64,000 nucleotides of DNA, from positions 186,001 through 250,000 of the forward strand of contig SVMG01000002.1 in NCBI GenBank assembly GCA_015067545.1. The letters run 5' to 3'. Each line of letters starts with the position of its first letter. Positions within the stretch are counted from its first letter, which is position 1. Positions 32,465 through 41,196 of this stretch are shown here, piece by piece. Source of the DNA: Oscillospiraceae bacterium (lineage in GTDB: Bacteria; Bacillota; Clostridia; Oscillospirales; Oscillospiraceae). The notes below the pieces were generated by a model that saw nothing but the letters and a program-made list of their open reading frames with translations, made no database searches and was not told the DNA's origin. The position numbers and the translations under genes are program-made.

Positions 32465-34426
32465 TTAGCACAATTTTGCGCCGGCGGGGATGGCGTCGTC
32501 GATCATAATGAGATTCAGCTTTTCCTCGCCCTTTTCGGTGTGGACAGCACTGAGCAGCATACCGCAGCTTTCCTTGCCCATCATCTTCCGGGGGGGCAGG
32601 TTGGTGATGGCAACCAGGGTCTTGCCGATCAGCTCCTCCGGCTTGTAGTACTTGGCGATGCCGGAAAGGATCTGCCGATCCGTGCCCGTGCCGTCATCCA
32701 GGGTAAACTGCAGCAGCTTGTCGGATTTCTTCACATTCACGCAGTCCTTGACCTTGACTGCCCGGAAATCGCTCTTGCAGAAGGTGTCGAAATCCACATT
32801 TTCTTCTGCGTAAGGTTCAATTTCCAAAGCAGGCAGCGCAGCCTTGGCCTTTTCTGCGTTGAACGCGTCGATCTCAGCCAGCTTCTTTTCCATATCCAGC
32901 CGGGCAAACAGGATCTCGCCTGCGCCCACATTACCGCCCACGGGCAACACGCCAAAGGCATTCAGGCTCTCCAGGCCGCCGTTTTCACAGTTCAGCTGCT
33001 TCAAAATCCGTGCGGAAGTATCCGGCAGGAAGGGCTCAAGGGCCACAGCCGCAAAGCGGATGCACTCCAGCAGATTATACAGCACCGTACCCAGCCGGGG
33101 ATGATCCGCCTCGTTCTTGGCCAGCGCCCAGGGAGCGGTCTCGTCGATATACTTGTTGGCCCGGCGCAGGAGGACAAAGATCTCATCGATGGCATCGGCC
33201 ACCTTCAGCTCGTCCATCTTGGCCTTGACCCTGCCGGGCATCGCCAAAGCAACGGCCTTCAGGTCTTCATCCAGCGCATCGGCCGTGTTGGGCTCACAGA
33301 TCCGGCCACCGAAATACTTGTTGTCCATGGCGATGGTACGGTTGACCAAATTGCCCAGGATGTTTGCCAGCTCGCTGTTGATCCGCTCGATGATCAGCTC
33401 GTAGGTCATGATGCCGTCAGCGGCGAAGGGCATCTCGTGCAGCACGAAGTAACGCACCGCATCCACGCCGAACATCTGCACCAGATCGTCCGCGTAGATC
33501 ACATTGCCCAGGCTCTTGGACATCTTATCGCCCTTGACCAGCAGCCAGGGATGGCCGAATACCTGCTTGGGCAGCTCTTCACCCAAAGCCATCAGGAAAA
33601 TGGGCCAGTAAATGGTGTGGAAACGGACGATGTCCTTGCCGATCAGATGCAAGTCGGCAGGCCAGAACTTCTTGTAATGCTCCTCATGGTTGCCGTCGGG
33701 ATCGTAACCGCAGAAGGTGATATAGTTGCTCAGGGCATCCAGCCACACATACACCACATGCTTGGGGTCAAAATCCACCTGCACGCCCCAGGTAAAGCTG
33801 GTGCGGGACACGCAAAGATCCTGCAGGCCGGGCTTGAGGAAGTTGTTGATCATCTCGTTCTTCCGGCTCTCGGGCTGGATGAATTCGGGATGGCTCTCGA
33901 TATGCTCCATCAGCCGGTCGGCATACTTGCTCATTTTGAAGAAATATGCCTCTTCCTCGGCGTCCACACACTCTCTGCCGCAGTCGGGGCACTTGCCCTC
34001 CACCAACTGGCTCTCCGTCCAGAAGGATTCGCAGGGGGTGCAGTATTTTCCGGTGTACTTACCCTTGTAGATGTCGCCCTGCTCGTACAGCCGCTTGAAG
34101 ATCTTCTGCACCTTGGTCTTGTGCTCAGGATCGGAGGTGCGCACAAAACGGTCATAAGTGGTGTTCATCAAATCCCAGATATTCTTGATCTGCCCTGCCA
34201 CATGGTCTACATGCTCCTGGGGCGTAATGCCGGCGGCCTCTGCCTTCTGCTGGATCTTCTGGCCGTGCTCGTCCGTGCCGGTCTGGAAATACACATCGTA
34301 GCCCTCCAGCCGCTTGTAACGGGCGATGGCATCTGCCAGCACCACCTCATAGGTATTGCCGATGTGGGGCTTGGCAGAGGTGTAGGCAATGGCTGTGGAA
34401 ATATAATAGGGTTTCTTTTCGCTCAT
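32465..34426 (-). CDS. metG: Methionyl-tRNA synthetase
   Basis: A 653-residue class I enzyme (Met + tRNA + ATP). It has KPHIGNTYE (HIGH), a zinc site CTPCE...CPDCGREC (about residues 130-150), GDKMSKSLGN (KMSKS) and a C-terminal OB-fold tRNA-binding domain (about 545-653, VKVKDCVNVKKSDKLLQF). The family length is normal. The gene is preceded by a methionine T-box leader and terminator, so its expression should rise when tRNA(Met) is uncharged. A GGAGG site precedes the ATG. Confidence 0.97.
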   Translation of the reverse strand: MSEKKPYYISTAIAYTSAKPHIGNTYEVVLADAIARYKRLEGYDVYFQTGTDEHGQKIQQKAEAAGITPQEHVDHVAGQIKNIWDLMNTTYDRFVRTSDPEHKTKVQKIFKRLYEQGDIYKGKYTGKYCTPCESFWTESQLVEGKCPDCGRECVDAEEEAYFFKMSKYADRLMEHIESHPEFIQPESRKNEMINNFLKPGLQDLCVSRTSFTWGVQVDFDPKHVVYVWLDALSNYITFCGYDPDGNHEEHYKKFWPADLHLIGKDIVRFHTIYWPIFLMALGEELPKQVFGHPWLLVKGDKMSKSLGNVIYADDLVQMFGVDAVRYFVLHEMPFAADGIMTYELIIERINSELANILGNLVNRTIAMDNKYFGGRICEPNTADALDEDLKAVALAMPGRVKAKMDELKVADAIDEIFVLLRRANKYIDETAPWALAKNEADHPRLGTVLYNLLECIRFAAVALEPFLPDTSARILKQLNCENGGLESLNAFGVLPVGGNVGAGEILFARLDMEKKLAEIDAFNAEKAKAALPALEIEPYAEENVDFDTFCKSDFRAVKVKDCVNVKKSDKLLQFTLDDGTGTDRQILSGIAKYYKPEELIGKTLVAITNLPPRKMMGKESCGMLLSAVHTEKGEEKLNLIMIDDAIPAGAKLC

Positions 34427-34447
34427 AATATCCTCCTAAAAAGTAAA

Positions 34448-34475
34448 CGCCGCCCTTGAAACCTCAAGGGCGGCG
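34448..34475 (-). terminator. T-box regulated terminator of metG
   Basis: Minus-strand CGCCGCCCTTGA/TCAAGGGCGGCG (12 bp, 4-nt loop) followed by TTTACTTTTT, directly before the metG ribosome site. Confidence 0.88.
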
Positions 34476-34518
34476 AAAAATCGACGCGGTACCACCTTGT
34501 TTCGCAAACGATGTCTCA

Positions 34519-34682
34519 TACCTTCCCCCGAGGGGAAGGTGGCCGAGCGTAGCGAGGTCGGAAGAGGAATACGGGCGTAAATCCTGCGATTTACATCCAA
34601 GTTCAGGCTTCCTCAATTCTCCAACATTTCGCCGTTCCTCTCCCGCCCCCTTTGGGGGCACCCTCCCCCCGGGGGAGGGTAT
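34519..34682. repeat. Type II palindromic repeat inserted in the metG T-box leader
   Basis: Ends TACCTTCCCC-CGAGGGGAAGG and CCCTCCCCC-CGGGGGAGGGTA, with TA at both edges. Core boxes GAGGAAT...GGGCG and CGCCGTTCCTC are recognisable though diverged. Confidence 0.8.
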
Positions 34683-34878
34683 GCGAGGCGCACACCCATA
34701 CAGACAATTTTGCCTTCATTACGCTCTAACGGGCGCACCCGGAGAGGCCTACCTATCGACCCCTCAGCTCCCAGGCCATGTTCCACCGCTTCTGCCGTAT
34801 CCCCTTCTCACCTACCGGGACTCGCTGAACGCATCGGACAGTGTACTCTCCTGTTCTTTGCCTTTTTTATTTGGGCGT

Positions 34879-34907
34879 ATTATACCCCAAAAAGGGGGTG
34901 TTGTCAA
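34879..34907 (-). promoter_or_regulatory. metG promoter
   Basis: Minus-strand TTGACA (34902-34907), 17-bp spacer, TATAAT (34879-34884): perfect consensus boxes. The -35 box overlaps the lgt stop codon. Confidence 0.88.
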
Positions 34908-35812
34908 TCTTTTTCCGGTTCTTCCGTTTCTTCTTCGGCGGTTTCGGGCTCTTCCTCTGCCTGTTCCAAAGCCGCCACCTGGTTGACAAAGAGTTTTTCC
35001 GGATCATGCCTGCGAGTGGACAGCACAAACAGGGTAACGGCCGCGGCAATGGCGGTCACACCGGCCAGGATCTGACTCACCCGGAAATCCCCCCACATCA
35101 GACTGTCCGTGCGCAGGCCCTCGATAAAGGTGCGGCCCAGGCCGTACCACAGCACATAGCCCAGGGCGATCTGGCCGTCGTACTGCCTTTTTTTAGACAG
35201 GAAGTGCAGCAGCACAAATCCCGCCGCATTCCACAGCGATTCATACAGAAATGTGGGATGGAAATAGTGCATCACATTGGAATAGGCGCCATCCGCATTC
35301 TGATATAGACCCATGCGGATAAAAATGTCCGTCTCCGCGCCAAAGGCCTCCCGGTTGAAGAAGTTGCCCCAGCGGCCGATGGACTGACCGATCAAAAAGC
35401 CCAGCAAAACCAGATCCAAAAGTGCCGGCAGCTTGATCTTTTTGAAATAACAGAACACCGCCACACCAATGACCGCACCGATGATGCCGCCATAGATGGC
35501 CAGGCCGCCGTTCCAGATGTACAGCACGGAAATGGGATCATCCGCAAATCTTTCATCCCATTCAAAAATGCAGTAATAGGCCCGGGCGCAGACAATGGCA
35601 AAGGGTACGATCCACAGCACGCCATCGGTGATATCGTCTGTTTTGATGCCGAACTGACGGCTGCGCCGCCAACCGTAAAGCACGGCCAGCATTAAGCCAA
35701 CACCGATGATCAGTCCATAAATGTGCAGCGACAGCGGCCCGATCTGAATAACCTGGATGGGGTCCCACTCAATGCCGAAAAACGGGAAAGAAATTGTGGT
35801 ATTTTGGTACAT
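34904..35812 (-). CDS. lgt: Prolipoprotein diacylglyceryl transferase
   Basis: A 302-residue inner-membrane enzyme that transfers diacylglycerol to the lipobox Cys of prolipoproteins, including the receptors and nuclease lipoproteins in this window. It has seven or so helices, GLIIGVGLMLAVLYGWRR, IGQSIGRWGNFFNREAFG (the Lgt signature around residues 130-150) and HPTFLYESLWN. A Glu-rich cytoplasmic tail (about 280-302) is unusual but not unique. It follows the M16 peptidase gene after a type I repeat. Confidence 0.95.
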   Translation of the reverse strand: MYQNTTISFPFFGIEWDPIQVIQIGPLSLHIYGLIIGVGLMLAVLYGWRRSRQFGIKTDDITDGVLWIVPFAIVCARAYYCIFEWDERFADDPISVLYIWNGGLAIYGGIIGAVIGVAVFCYFKKIKLPALLDLVLLGFLIGQSIGRWGNFFNREAFGAETDIFIRMGLYQNADGAYSNVMHYFHPTFLYESLWNAAGFVLLHFLSKKRQYDGQIALGYVLWYGLGRTFIEGLRTDSLMWGDFRVSQILAGVTAIAAAVTLFVLSTRRHDPEKLFVNQVAALEQAEEEPETAEEETEEPEKD

Positions 35813-35848
35813 TTATGTCTCCTCCTTTGAGGTTTTGTCTTATTTACA

Positions 35849-35983
35849 CTTGGCTCCCCCTCTGGGGGAGCTGGCAAAAATCTCTGATTTTTGACTGAGA
35901 GGGTTATCATTGACATCTTTCGAATTTGCCCTCTCCGTCCGGGATCAAAGATCCCGTCCACCTCTCCCAAGGGGAGAGGCAAG
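35849..35983. repeat. Type I palindromic repeat between ymfH and lgt
   Basis: CTTGG-CTCCCCC-TCT-GGGGGAG, CAAAAATC/GATTTTTG, GAGAGGG, a 23-nt centre, GCCCTCTC, CCGGGATC/GATCCCG, CTCTCCC/GGGGAGAG, GCAAG. Confidence 0.8.
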
Positions 35984-35986
35984 GGA

Positions 35987-37255
35987 TTACTTAGGATCGA
36001 TTACCGACAGGGCACAGCGCTCCTTTGTCACCACCCGGCGCAGGAATTCCAAAACTTCTTCCTGCCGGACGCGTTCATACACTGCCGGAAAATCAAAATA
36101 TTCAAAACTGCTGAAATGGTACGCGCAGATCCGGAAGCACATGGAATCGAAGCTGTCCAGATCCCGGATGCGACGGCCCATGGCGCTACGCTTCATCCGC
36201 AAAAAATCAGCGTCCGCGATGCCCTCCTGCGCCAAAGTCGCAGCCTGCTCCAAAATGGCCGTGCGCACTGCCGGGGCTTCATAGCTGTCGCCGCCGCAAT
36301 TGAGCATGGCGCAGCCGTCAATGGACTCGAAGCCCCCGCCGAAGGAGGAATCAATGAGCCCCTCCTCGTACAGCCGCAGATACAGCTCTGAGGACTCGCC
36401 GAACAATGCTTCCGCAGCCAGATCTCCTACGATCTCCGCACGAACAGCCGCCTCGCCATTTGGCACAGGCTCTGCCTTAAAGGCCATTTGGAAGGTGGGC
36501 ATAGCCACCTCCATATTACCGTGGGAAACCTGCTTTTCTGCGCACATTTCCTCCTGCCAGTGGCGCAGCTTTTTGCCTGCCGGCTTTTTCTGCGTGCCCA
36601 GCACCTTTTCTGCCAGCGCAGCCACCTCATTTGCATTCACATCTGCCACCACGCACAAGATCATGTTGGCCGGGGTGTAAAAGGCCCGGTGGCAGGCATT
36701 CAGCAGGTCGGGGGTAATGGCGCGCAGGCTCTGCCGACTGCCCAGAATGGGCACGCGGATGGGATGCTCTTTATACAGACACTGCATGAGATCCTCAAAC
36801 ACCCGGGAATCCGGGGCGTCCTCATTCATGCCGATCTCCTGGTCAATGATGCCCATTTCTCGCTGTACGCTTTCCTCGGGGAAATACGGCGTAGACACAA
36901 ATTCCAGCAAAAGTGACAGACTTTCCATGAAGTTTTCCGAGCAGGAAAAATAGTAGGCCGTCATGTCATAGCTGGTAAAGGCGTTGACATTTGCACCCAG
37001 GGCGGCGAATTCTGCCGAAACATCCCGCCCGGGAAGCTCGAACATCTTGTGCTCCAAAAAGTGCGCAATTCCCGCAGGGGCGTGATAAAATTTCCCTTCC
37101 AGCTCAAAATCCGTATGGATCGCGCCGAAATCCGTGACAAAATAGGCCATTTTTCGGGTAAAGCCCGGCCTGGGCACTACCTTGACAGTCAGGCCGTTTT
37201 TACATATATGCGTATACATTGTTTCACCAAGCTTGGGATAAGAAATTGCTTCCAT
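35987..37255 (-). CDS. ymfH: M16 family zinc peptidase (YmfH-like)
   Basis: A 422-residue insulinase-type protease. The inverted zinc motif HFLEH is at residues 65-69, and the two-domain M16 layout is complete. Homologues of B. subtilis YmfH sit beside an inactive partner (YmfF), and the partner is the gene upstream here. I chose ATG at 37255: AAGGAG lies 7 nt before it, while the in-frame GTG two codons upstream is too close. Substrate unknown. Confidence 0.88.
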   Translation of the reverse strand: MEAISYPKLGETMYTHICKNGLTVKVVPRPGFTRKMAYFVTDFGAIHTDFELEGKFYHAPAGIAHFLEHKMFELPGRDVSAEFAALGANVNAFTSYDMTAYYFSCSENFMESLSLLLEFVSTPYFPEESVQREMGIIDQEIGMNEDAPDSRVFEDLMQCLYKEHPIRVPILGSRQSLRAITPDLLNACHRAFYTPANMILCVVADVNANEVAALAEKVLGTQKKPAGKKLRHWQEEMCAEKQVSHGNMEVAMPTFQMAFKAEPVPNGEAAVRAEIVGDLAAEALFGESSELYLRLYEEGLIDSSFGGGFESIDGCAMLNCGGDSYEAPAVRTAILEQAATLAQEGIADADFLRMKRSAMGRRIRDLDSFDSMCFRICAYHFSSFEYFDFPAVYERVRQEEVLEFLRRVVTKERCALSVIDPK

Positions 37256-37294
37256 CGGCACGCTCCTTTCCGGAAAATTGCCGCCGCAGGCGGC

Positions 37295-37484
37295 CTCGGC
37301 TCCCCTTGTGAGGGGTAAGCGAAGCGCAGTCGCGGTAGTGAATGACAGTCCAGTGGACTGTCAGAGCCGCGACCGGGCTCACCACAGTGAGCTGGACAAA
37401 ATCTTTGATTTTGGACTGAGTGGTAGTATCTCTCCCCCAGTCAGCCTGTGCGGCTGACAGCCCCCTCCTCAGAGGGGGCCAAGA
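37295..37484. repeat. Composite palindromic repeat between ymfF and ymfH
   Basis: GGCTCCCCTTG-TGAGGGG at the left and GCCCCCTC-CTCAGAGGGGGC at the right. In between there are CAGTCCA/TGGACTG, GCTCACCAC/GTGAGC, AAAATC/GATTTT and GTCAGCCTG/CGGCTGAC stems. Longer (about 190 bp) than a usual type I copy and possibly two fused elements. Confidence 0.65.
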
Positions 37485-37504
37485 GAGGATTTCTCTTGGC
37501 TGAC

Positions 37505-38761
37505 TCATTCTCTTGCAAGAATGAAACTGGAATGATAGCAAAGCGTCCTTGCCACACGGGCCACATCCGCACCCGTGACCGCCGCGATGGCTGCCCCATG
37601 TGCCTGGGGATCCATGCCCTGGCCGCTGAGGGCGGCGGTGGCAAAATAGCCCTCGATGGCGCCGGGGGAATCGTGGATGGTTCGCAGGGCCGACAGCACC
37701 GCCTCCTTGGCAGCGATCAGCTCCTCTTCTGTAATATCTGCATTTTTGCAAGCTTCCAGCTGGGCCATGATCTCGTCCCGCGCAATTTTCTCCTTGCCCT
37801 CGTCAATACCGGCAGAAACCGTCAGCACACCCTTGCTTCCGTAATATGCAGAGCCCACGCTGTAACAAAGAGACAGCTTTTCCCGGACATTCATGAACAG
37901 CTTACTGGTCATGCCGCCGCCGAATACGGTGTTCATCACCTGCATAGCCGCAAAATCGGCAGTGCGGTTTGTGATGGGTGTGACAAAGCCCATGCACAGC
38001 TTCGCCTGGGCCACGTCCATTTTTTCCGTTACATGGCCGCCATCGCCGCCTGCAAGGGCAGTTTGGGGCGCAAGCATCACAGGGGCGCGGCTGATCTTTT
38101 CAAATTGCTTCGTCAGCAGCTTCGCCACCTGCGCAGGCTCTGCACTGCCCACATAAAACACCTGCACCGGGCTTTCGGAAAGCACCTTGCGGTAGTGGTC
38201 ATAGAGATTCTGCGCGGTGATCTTCTCCACATCCTCTTTTTCGCCCAGCCGGGGCAGACCGAAGGAATCGTTGCGGCACAGGATCTTCATCAGCTGAGCA
38301 GACGCATACACCCGCTTGTCGTTTTTCTCCGTCTCAATGGTGGAAATAAGATTTTTCTTCTCGCTTTCCACATAATTTTCCGAAAAAACGCCCTTTTCCG
38401 TCACGGGCTCCAACAAAAGCTCTCCCACGAAATCCAGCATGGGCGCCAATATCTCATCCCCATCCAGGGCGAACTTGTCCTCCATAAAGCTGCAGTATAA
38501 GCCGGTGGTCTGATAATCGCCCACCCGACGCACCAATGCGCTGACAGACGCGCCGTACAGATCGTCCAGCCGCAGGGTGATGGAGCGCAGATCGGGATCG
38601 CGCTTTGTTCCCCGCAGAAGCACCGCAGGCAGCAGGGCATTGCATGCCGCCTCCTCCTTTTTCATGGGACGGACAAACTGGATGCTCAGCGCGCCCTGCT
38701 TGAACCGGGTCTGACGAAAGCTGTAAAATTCTATGCCCCCGCTCAGGTGAAACTGTTGCAT
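37505..38761 (-). CDS. ymfF: M16 family inactive peptidase partner (YmfF-like)
   Basis: A 418-residue M16 family protein that lacks the HxxEH zinc motif at the expected place (LLPAVLLRGTKRDPDL instead). It is therefore likely the non-catalytic subunit of a dimer with the YmfH-like protein downstream. The C-terminal M16 half (for example TVFGGGMTSKLFMNVREKLSLCY) is well kept. I chose ATG at 38761 with AAAGGAGA 7 nt upstream; the frame is open 27 nt further. Confidence 0.86.
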   Translation of the reverse strand: MQQFHLSGGIEFYSFRQTRFKQGALSIQFVRPMKKEEAACNALLPAVLLRGTKRDPDLRSITLRLDDLYGASVSALVRRVGDYQTTGLYCSFMEDKFALDGDEILAPMLDFVGELLLEPVTEKGVFSENYVESEKKNLISTIETEKNDKRVYASAQLMKILCRNDSFGLPRLGEKEDVEKITAQNLYDHYRKVLSESPVQVFYVGSAEPAQVAKLLTKQFEKISRAPVMLAPQTALAGGDGGHVTEKMDVAQAKLCMGFVTPITNRTADFAAMQVMNTVFGGGMTSKLFMNVREKLSLCYSVGSAYYGSKGVLTVSAGIDEGKEKIARDEIMAQLEACKNADITEEELIAAKEAVLSALRTIHDSPGAIEGYFATAALSGQGMDPQAHGAAIAAVTGADVARVARTLCYHSSFILARE

Positions 38762-38790
38762 CGCCACGTCTCCTTTCACGAAACACACCT

Positions 38791-38796
38791 ATTATA
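38791..38796 (-). promoter_or_regulatory. Promoter (-10) of the ymfF-ymfH-lgt group
   Basis: Minus-strand TATAAT 30 bp upstream of ymfF; the -35 candidate 17 bp upstream (TTCCTA) is weak. Confidence 0.5.
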
Positions 38797-38849
38797 TACC
38801 AAGTTTTCCAAAATAGGAAGTACCGGAAAGAAAATTCACATCTTTCCGG

Positions 38850-38878
38850 TTGCGCTTTTTTGCCTTATGCAGTACAAT
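38850..38878 (+). promoter_or_regulatory. Promoter of prmA
   Basis: TTGCGC (38850-38855), 17-bp spacer, TACAAT (38873-38878). A short CCTCCCCT-CAC-AGGGGAG hairpin lies between it and the ribosome site. Confidence 0.65.
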
Positions 38879-38934
38879 GGGTGTACTAGGCCTCCCCTCA
38901 CAGGGGAGCCAACCATTTGATAGGAGGCGTTTTT

Positions 38935-39876
38935 ATGGCATGGCTGGAGATCACTGTCCACACAACTGCAGATTCCATTGATGATACCGCGGCTATGCTC
39001 ACCGCCGCCGGCTTCCAGGAGCTGGTGCTGGAGGATCAGAACCAGTTTGAGGATTTTCTGGAAGAAAACCGGGCCTGTTGGGATTATATCGACGAGGAAT
39101 TACAGCAAAAATTGCAGGGTCTTTCCCACATCAAGCTGTACCTGGAGGATACGCAGGAGGCTGAGCTTTCCCGGCTGAAGGCCCTGATCGAAAGCAAAAG
39201 TCTTTCCATGACTGTGGAAACCATGCCGGATACCGACTGGGAAAACAGCTGGCAGGAGCACTATCCTGCCGTGGAAGTGGGTCAAAAGCTCATTGTCCTG
39301 CCCTACTGGCTGGAATCCTCCGACGAAAGCGGCAGGATCCCCATCATTCTCGATCCCGGTCTGACCTTCGGTACGGGCGCGCATCCCTCCACCCAAATGG
39401 TGATGGAGGCTATGGAAGAACGGGTCACAGCCGGCAGCCATTGTCTGGACTTGGGAAGCGGAAGCGGCATTTTGTCGATCACCGCCCTGCGTTTGGGCGC
39501 GAAAAGCGCCACCGGTGTGGACATTGACCCCAAGGCAGAGGATATCGCCCGGGAAAATGCCGCCTACAACGGCTTTGCCGCGCCGGAATTTTCCGCCTGC
39601 ACCGGCGATGTCACCGCAGACAAGCGTCTGATGGGAAGACTCCAGACCCAGGAATATGACACTGTGCTGGTAAATATAGTGGCTGATGTGATCATTCACC
39701 TGGCACCCACTCTGCCCGCCTTTTTGCAGCAGCACAGCACTCTGATCTGCTCCGGCATTCTGGACACCCGGCTGCATGACGTCACCGCTGCCCTGGAAAA
39801 AGCCGGACTGACCGTTATCGAAACCAAATCCAAGGAGGATTGGCGGTGTGTCATCGCCAAGAAATACGCCTTATGA
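38935..39876 (+). CDS. prmA: Ribosomal protein L11 methyltransferase
   Basis: A 313-residue SAM-dependent methyltransferase acting on ribosomal protein L11. The N-terminal substrate-binding domain (WLEITVHTTADSIDDTAAML) and the C-terminal Rossmann domain with LDPGLTFGTGAHPST, LDLGSGSGILSI and NIVADVIIHLAP are all present. ATG at 38935 has TAGGAGG 9 nt upstream; an earlier ATG at 38917 lies before it. Its stop codon overlaps the next gene's ATG. Confidence 0.94.
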   Translation: MAWLEITVHTTADSIDDTAAMLTAAGFQELVLEDQNQFEDFLEENRACWDYIDEELQQKLQGLSHIKLYLEDTQEAELSRLKALIESKSLSMTVETMPDTDWENSWQEHYPAVEVGQKLIVLPYWLESSDESGRIPIILDPGLTFGTGAHPSTQMVMEAMEERVTAGSHCLDLGSGSGILSITALRLGAKSATGVDIDPKAEDIARENAAYNGFAAPEFSACTGDVTADKRLMGRLQTQEYDTVLVNIVADVIIHLAPTLPAFLQQHSTLICSGILDTRLHDVTAALEKAGLTVIETKSKEDWRCVIAKKYAL

Positions 39877-40922
39877 CCATTCCCTACCGAATTCGCCGGG
39901 CTCTTCAGCGGTTTTGCATTGCCCTGGGCGTACTGGCCATCGTGGGCCTTGCCGCCTTTGCCGCCTGGATGCTTTGGCTGAACCGCTATATCATCTATAC
40001 TGACGAGGGCGCAAAGCTGGACTTTGACCTTTCTCCTGAGCTTCCCCAGGGTCAGCTTGCCCAGCCCCCTGCTGCAGGAAATGATGTCTCCATCTCCTAC
40101 GGCGACCCCGACGAGCTGACCGGCCTGCCTGCGGACGCGCTGCAGCAGCTGGAAGGCTGGGTCGTCACCGCTGATATGCTCACAGCAAAGGCGCTTCCCG
40201 CCACCAAAGCGGCGCTGGAAGAACTCTCTGCCAATTCTACTGTCCTTTTGGATGTGCGAAATGTCCGGGGCGAGTTTTATTACACTTCTTCCCTGGGCCG
40301 TGCCCCCGACGGAGTCGATCCCGAGGCGGTAACCGAGCTGCTGCGCACCCTGCAGAGCAAGGATTGTTATCTGATCGCTCGCTTCCCGGCCTTCCGGGAT
40401 CGGTGGTATTTCCTTGCGGATGAAGCCGGACGCGTACCCTACGGCCTGCCCCTGAAGGGAGGCAACGGTTCTCTTTGGGAGGATACCAGCATCAAGGGCC
40501 TTTCCCATTACTGGTTTAACCCCGCCTCCACCGGCACACTGAATTATCTGGTGCAGATCGTCACCGAGCTGCGCAATCTCGGCTTTGACGAAGTGGTATT
40601 CAGCGATTTCCGCTTCCCCAATACGGAGAAGATCAAATTCTCCGGTGACAAAACAGAAGCCCTGAACGAGGCCGCAAAAACCTTGGTGCAGGCCTGTGCT
40701 ACCGATAGCTTTGCCGTATCCTTCATAAGCTCCCAGATCACCCTGCCCCAGGGGCGGTGTCGGCTTTACATGGAAAATGTTGCCGCGGCGGACATTCCGG
40801 CACTTGTGGCTTCTTTGAATCTTGCCGATCCCACTGCACAGCTGGTGTTTTTCACTGACCTGCTGGACACCCGGTATACCGCATACAGTGTCCTGCGGCC
40901 GCTGGAAATTGCCCAGAATTAA
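39873..40922 (+). CDS. Membrane-anchored DUF4015 (putative glycoside hydrolase-like) protein
   Basis: A 349-residue protein with an N-terminal membrane helix (about residues 13-37) and an outer TIM-barrel-like domain related to PF13200 (DUF4015). STVLLDVRNVRGEFYYTS, CYLIARFPAFRD and LRNLGFDEVVFSDFRFPN give the strand pattern with Asp residues typical of that family. Enzyme activity is not proven for the family. The start overlaps the prmA stop (ATGA), so the genes are coupled. Confidence 0.75.
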   Translation: MTIPYRIRRALQRFCIALGVLAIVGLAAFAAWMLWLNRYIIYTDEGAKLDFDLSPELPQGQLAQPPAAGNDVSISYGDPDELTGLPADALQQLEGWVVTADMLTAKALPATKAALEELSANSTVLLDVRNVRGEFYYTSSLGRAPDGVDPEAVTELLRTLQSKDCYLIARFPAFRDRWYFLADEAGRVPYGLPLKGGNGSLWEDTSIKGLSHYWFNPASTGTLNYLVQIVTELRNLGFDEVVFSDFRFPNTEKIKFSGDKTEALNEAAKTLVQACATDSFAVSFISSQITLPQGRCRLYMENVAAADIPALVASLNLADPTAQLVFFTDLLDTRYTAYSVLRPLEIAQN

Positions 40923-41029
40923 TTGGCCTTGCGCTGCTCCAAACGGCCGGAGTGAACGATGGGCGGCTTGGGATCAGCCACTTCCCAGGGAATGGGCTTG
41001 GCTTCTTCCTGTTTTTCTTCTTTTTTCAT
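40919..41029 (-). CDS. Small hypothetical protein
   Basis: A 36-codon frame: N-terminal Lys/Glu-rich part and KPIPWEVADPKPPIVHSGRL. GGGGTG lies 5 nt before the ATG. The Pro-rich, non-random sequence speaks for a real small protein, but I see no clear promoter on this strand, and the end overlaps the stop codon of the convergent DUF4015 gene by 4 nt. Confidence 0.4.
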   Translation of the reverse strand: MKKEEKQEEAKPIPWEVADPKPPIVHSGRLEQRKAN

Positions 41030-41074
41030 GTTTTCACCCCTTTGCCGTATTTTCTGCCGCAGAACGAAAAATAT

Positions 41075-41107
41075 GTACCCGGAGAAAACTCCGGGTACTT
41101 GTTTTTT
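41075..41107. terminator. Terminator after prmA/DUF4015
   Basis: GTACCCGGAG-AAAA-CTCCGGGTAC followed by TTGTTTTTT on the plus strand. Confidence 0.85.
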
Positions 41108-41129
41108 GTCCATTTCCATATCTTAATGG

Positions 41130-41158
41130 TTGCAAATCTGCACAAAACAGGGTATGAT
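41130..41158 (+). promoter_or_regulatory. Promoter of the ParB-like/BMP fusion operon
   Basis: TTGCAA (41130-41135), 17-bp spacer, TATGAT (41153-41158). Confidence 0.7.
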
Positions 41159-41196
41159 AGGAGTGGATAATTAGGAGCACAAAGGGGTGATGCATC

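Larger units (their letters stand above)
34427..34872 (-). ncRNA. Methionine T-box leader of metG, split by a palindromic repeat
   Basis: The minus strand shows stem I features (GAGAGTAC, CAGCGAGTCCCGG...GGTGAGAAGGGG), a specifier loop GGAACATGGCC with ATG = Met before CCTGGGAGCTGAGG, then a stem II region (GCGCCCGTTAGAGCG). The T-box itself, AAGGTGGTACCGCG, lies at about 34484-34497. The antiterminator competes with a terminator at 34448-34475. A complete type II repeat (34519-34682) is inserted between stem II/III and the T-box, which makes the leader about 165 nt longer than needed. Confidence 0.9.

Noticed and set aside
32396..34459. 687-codon frame opposite metG
   Set aside because: Shadow of metG, extending into the repeat and T-box region.
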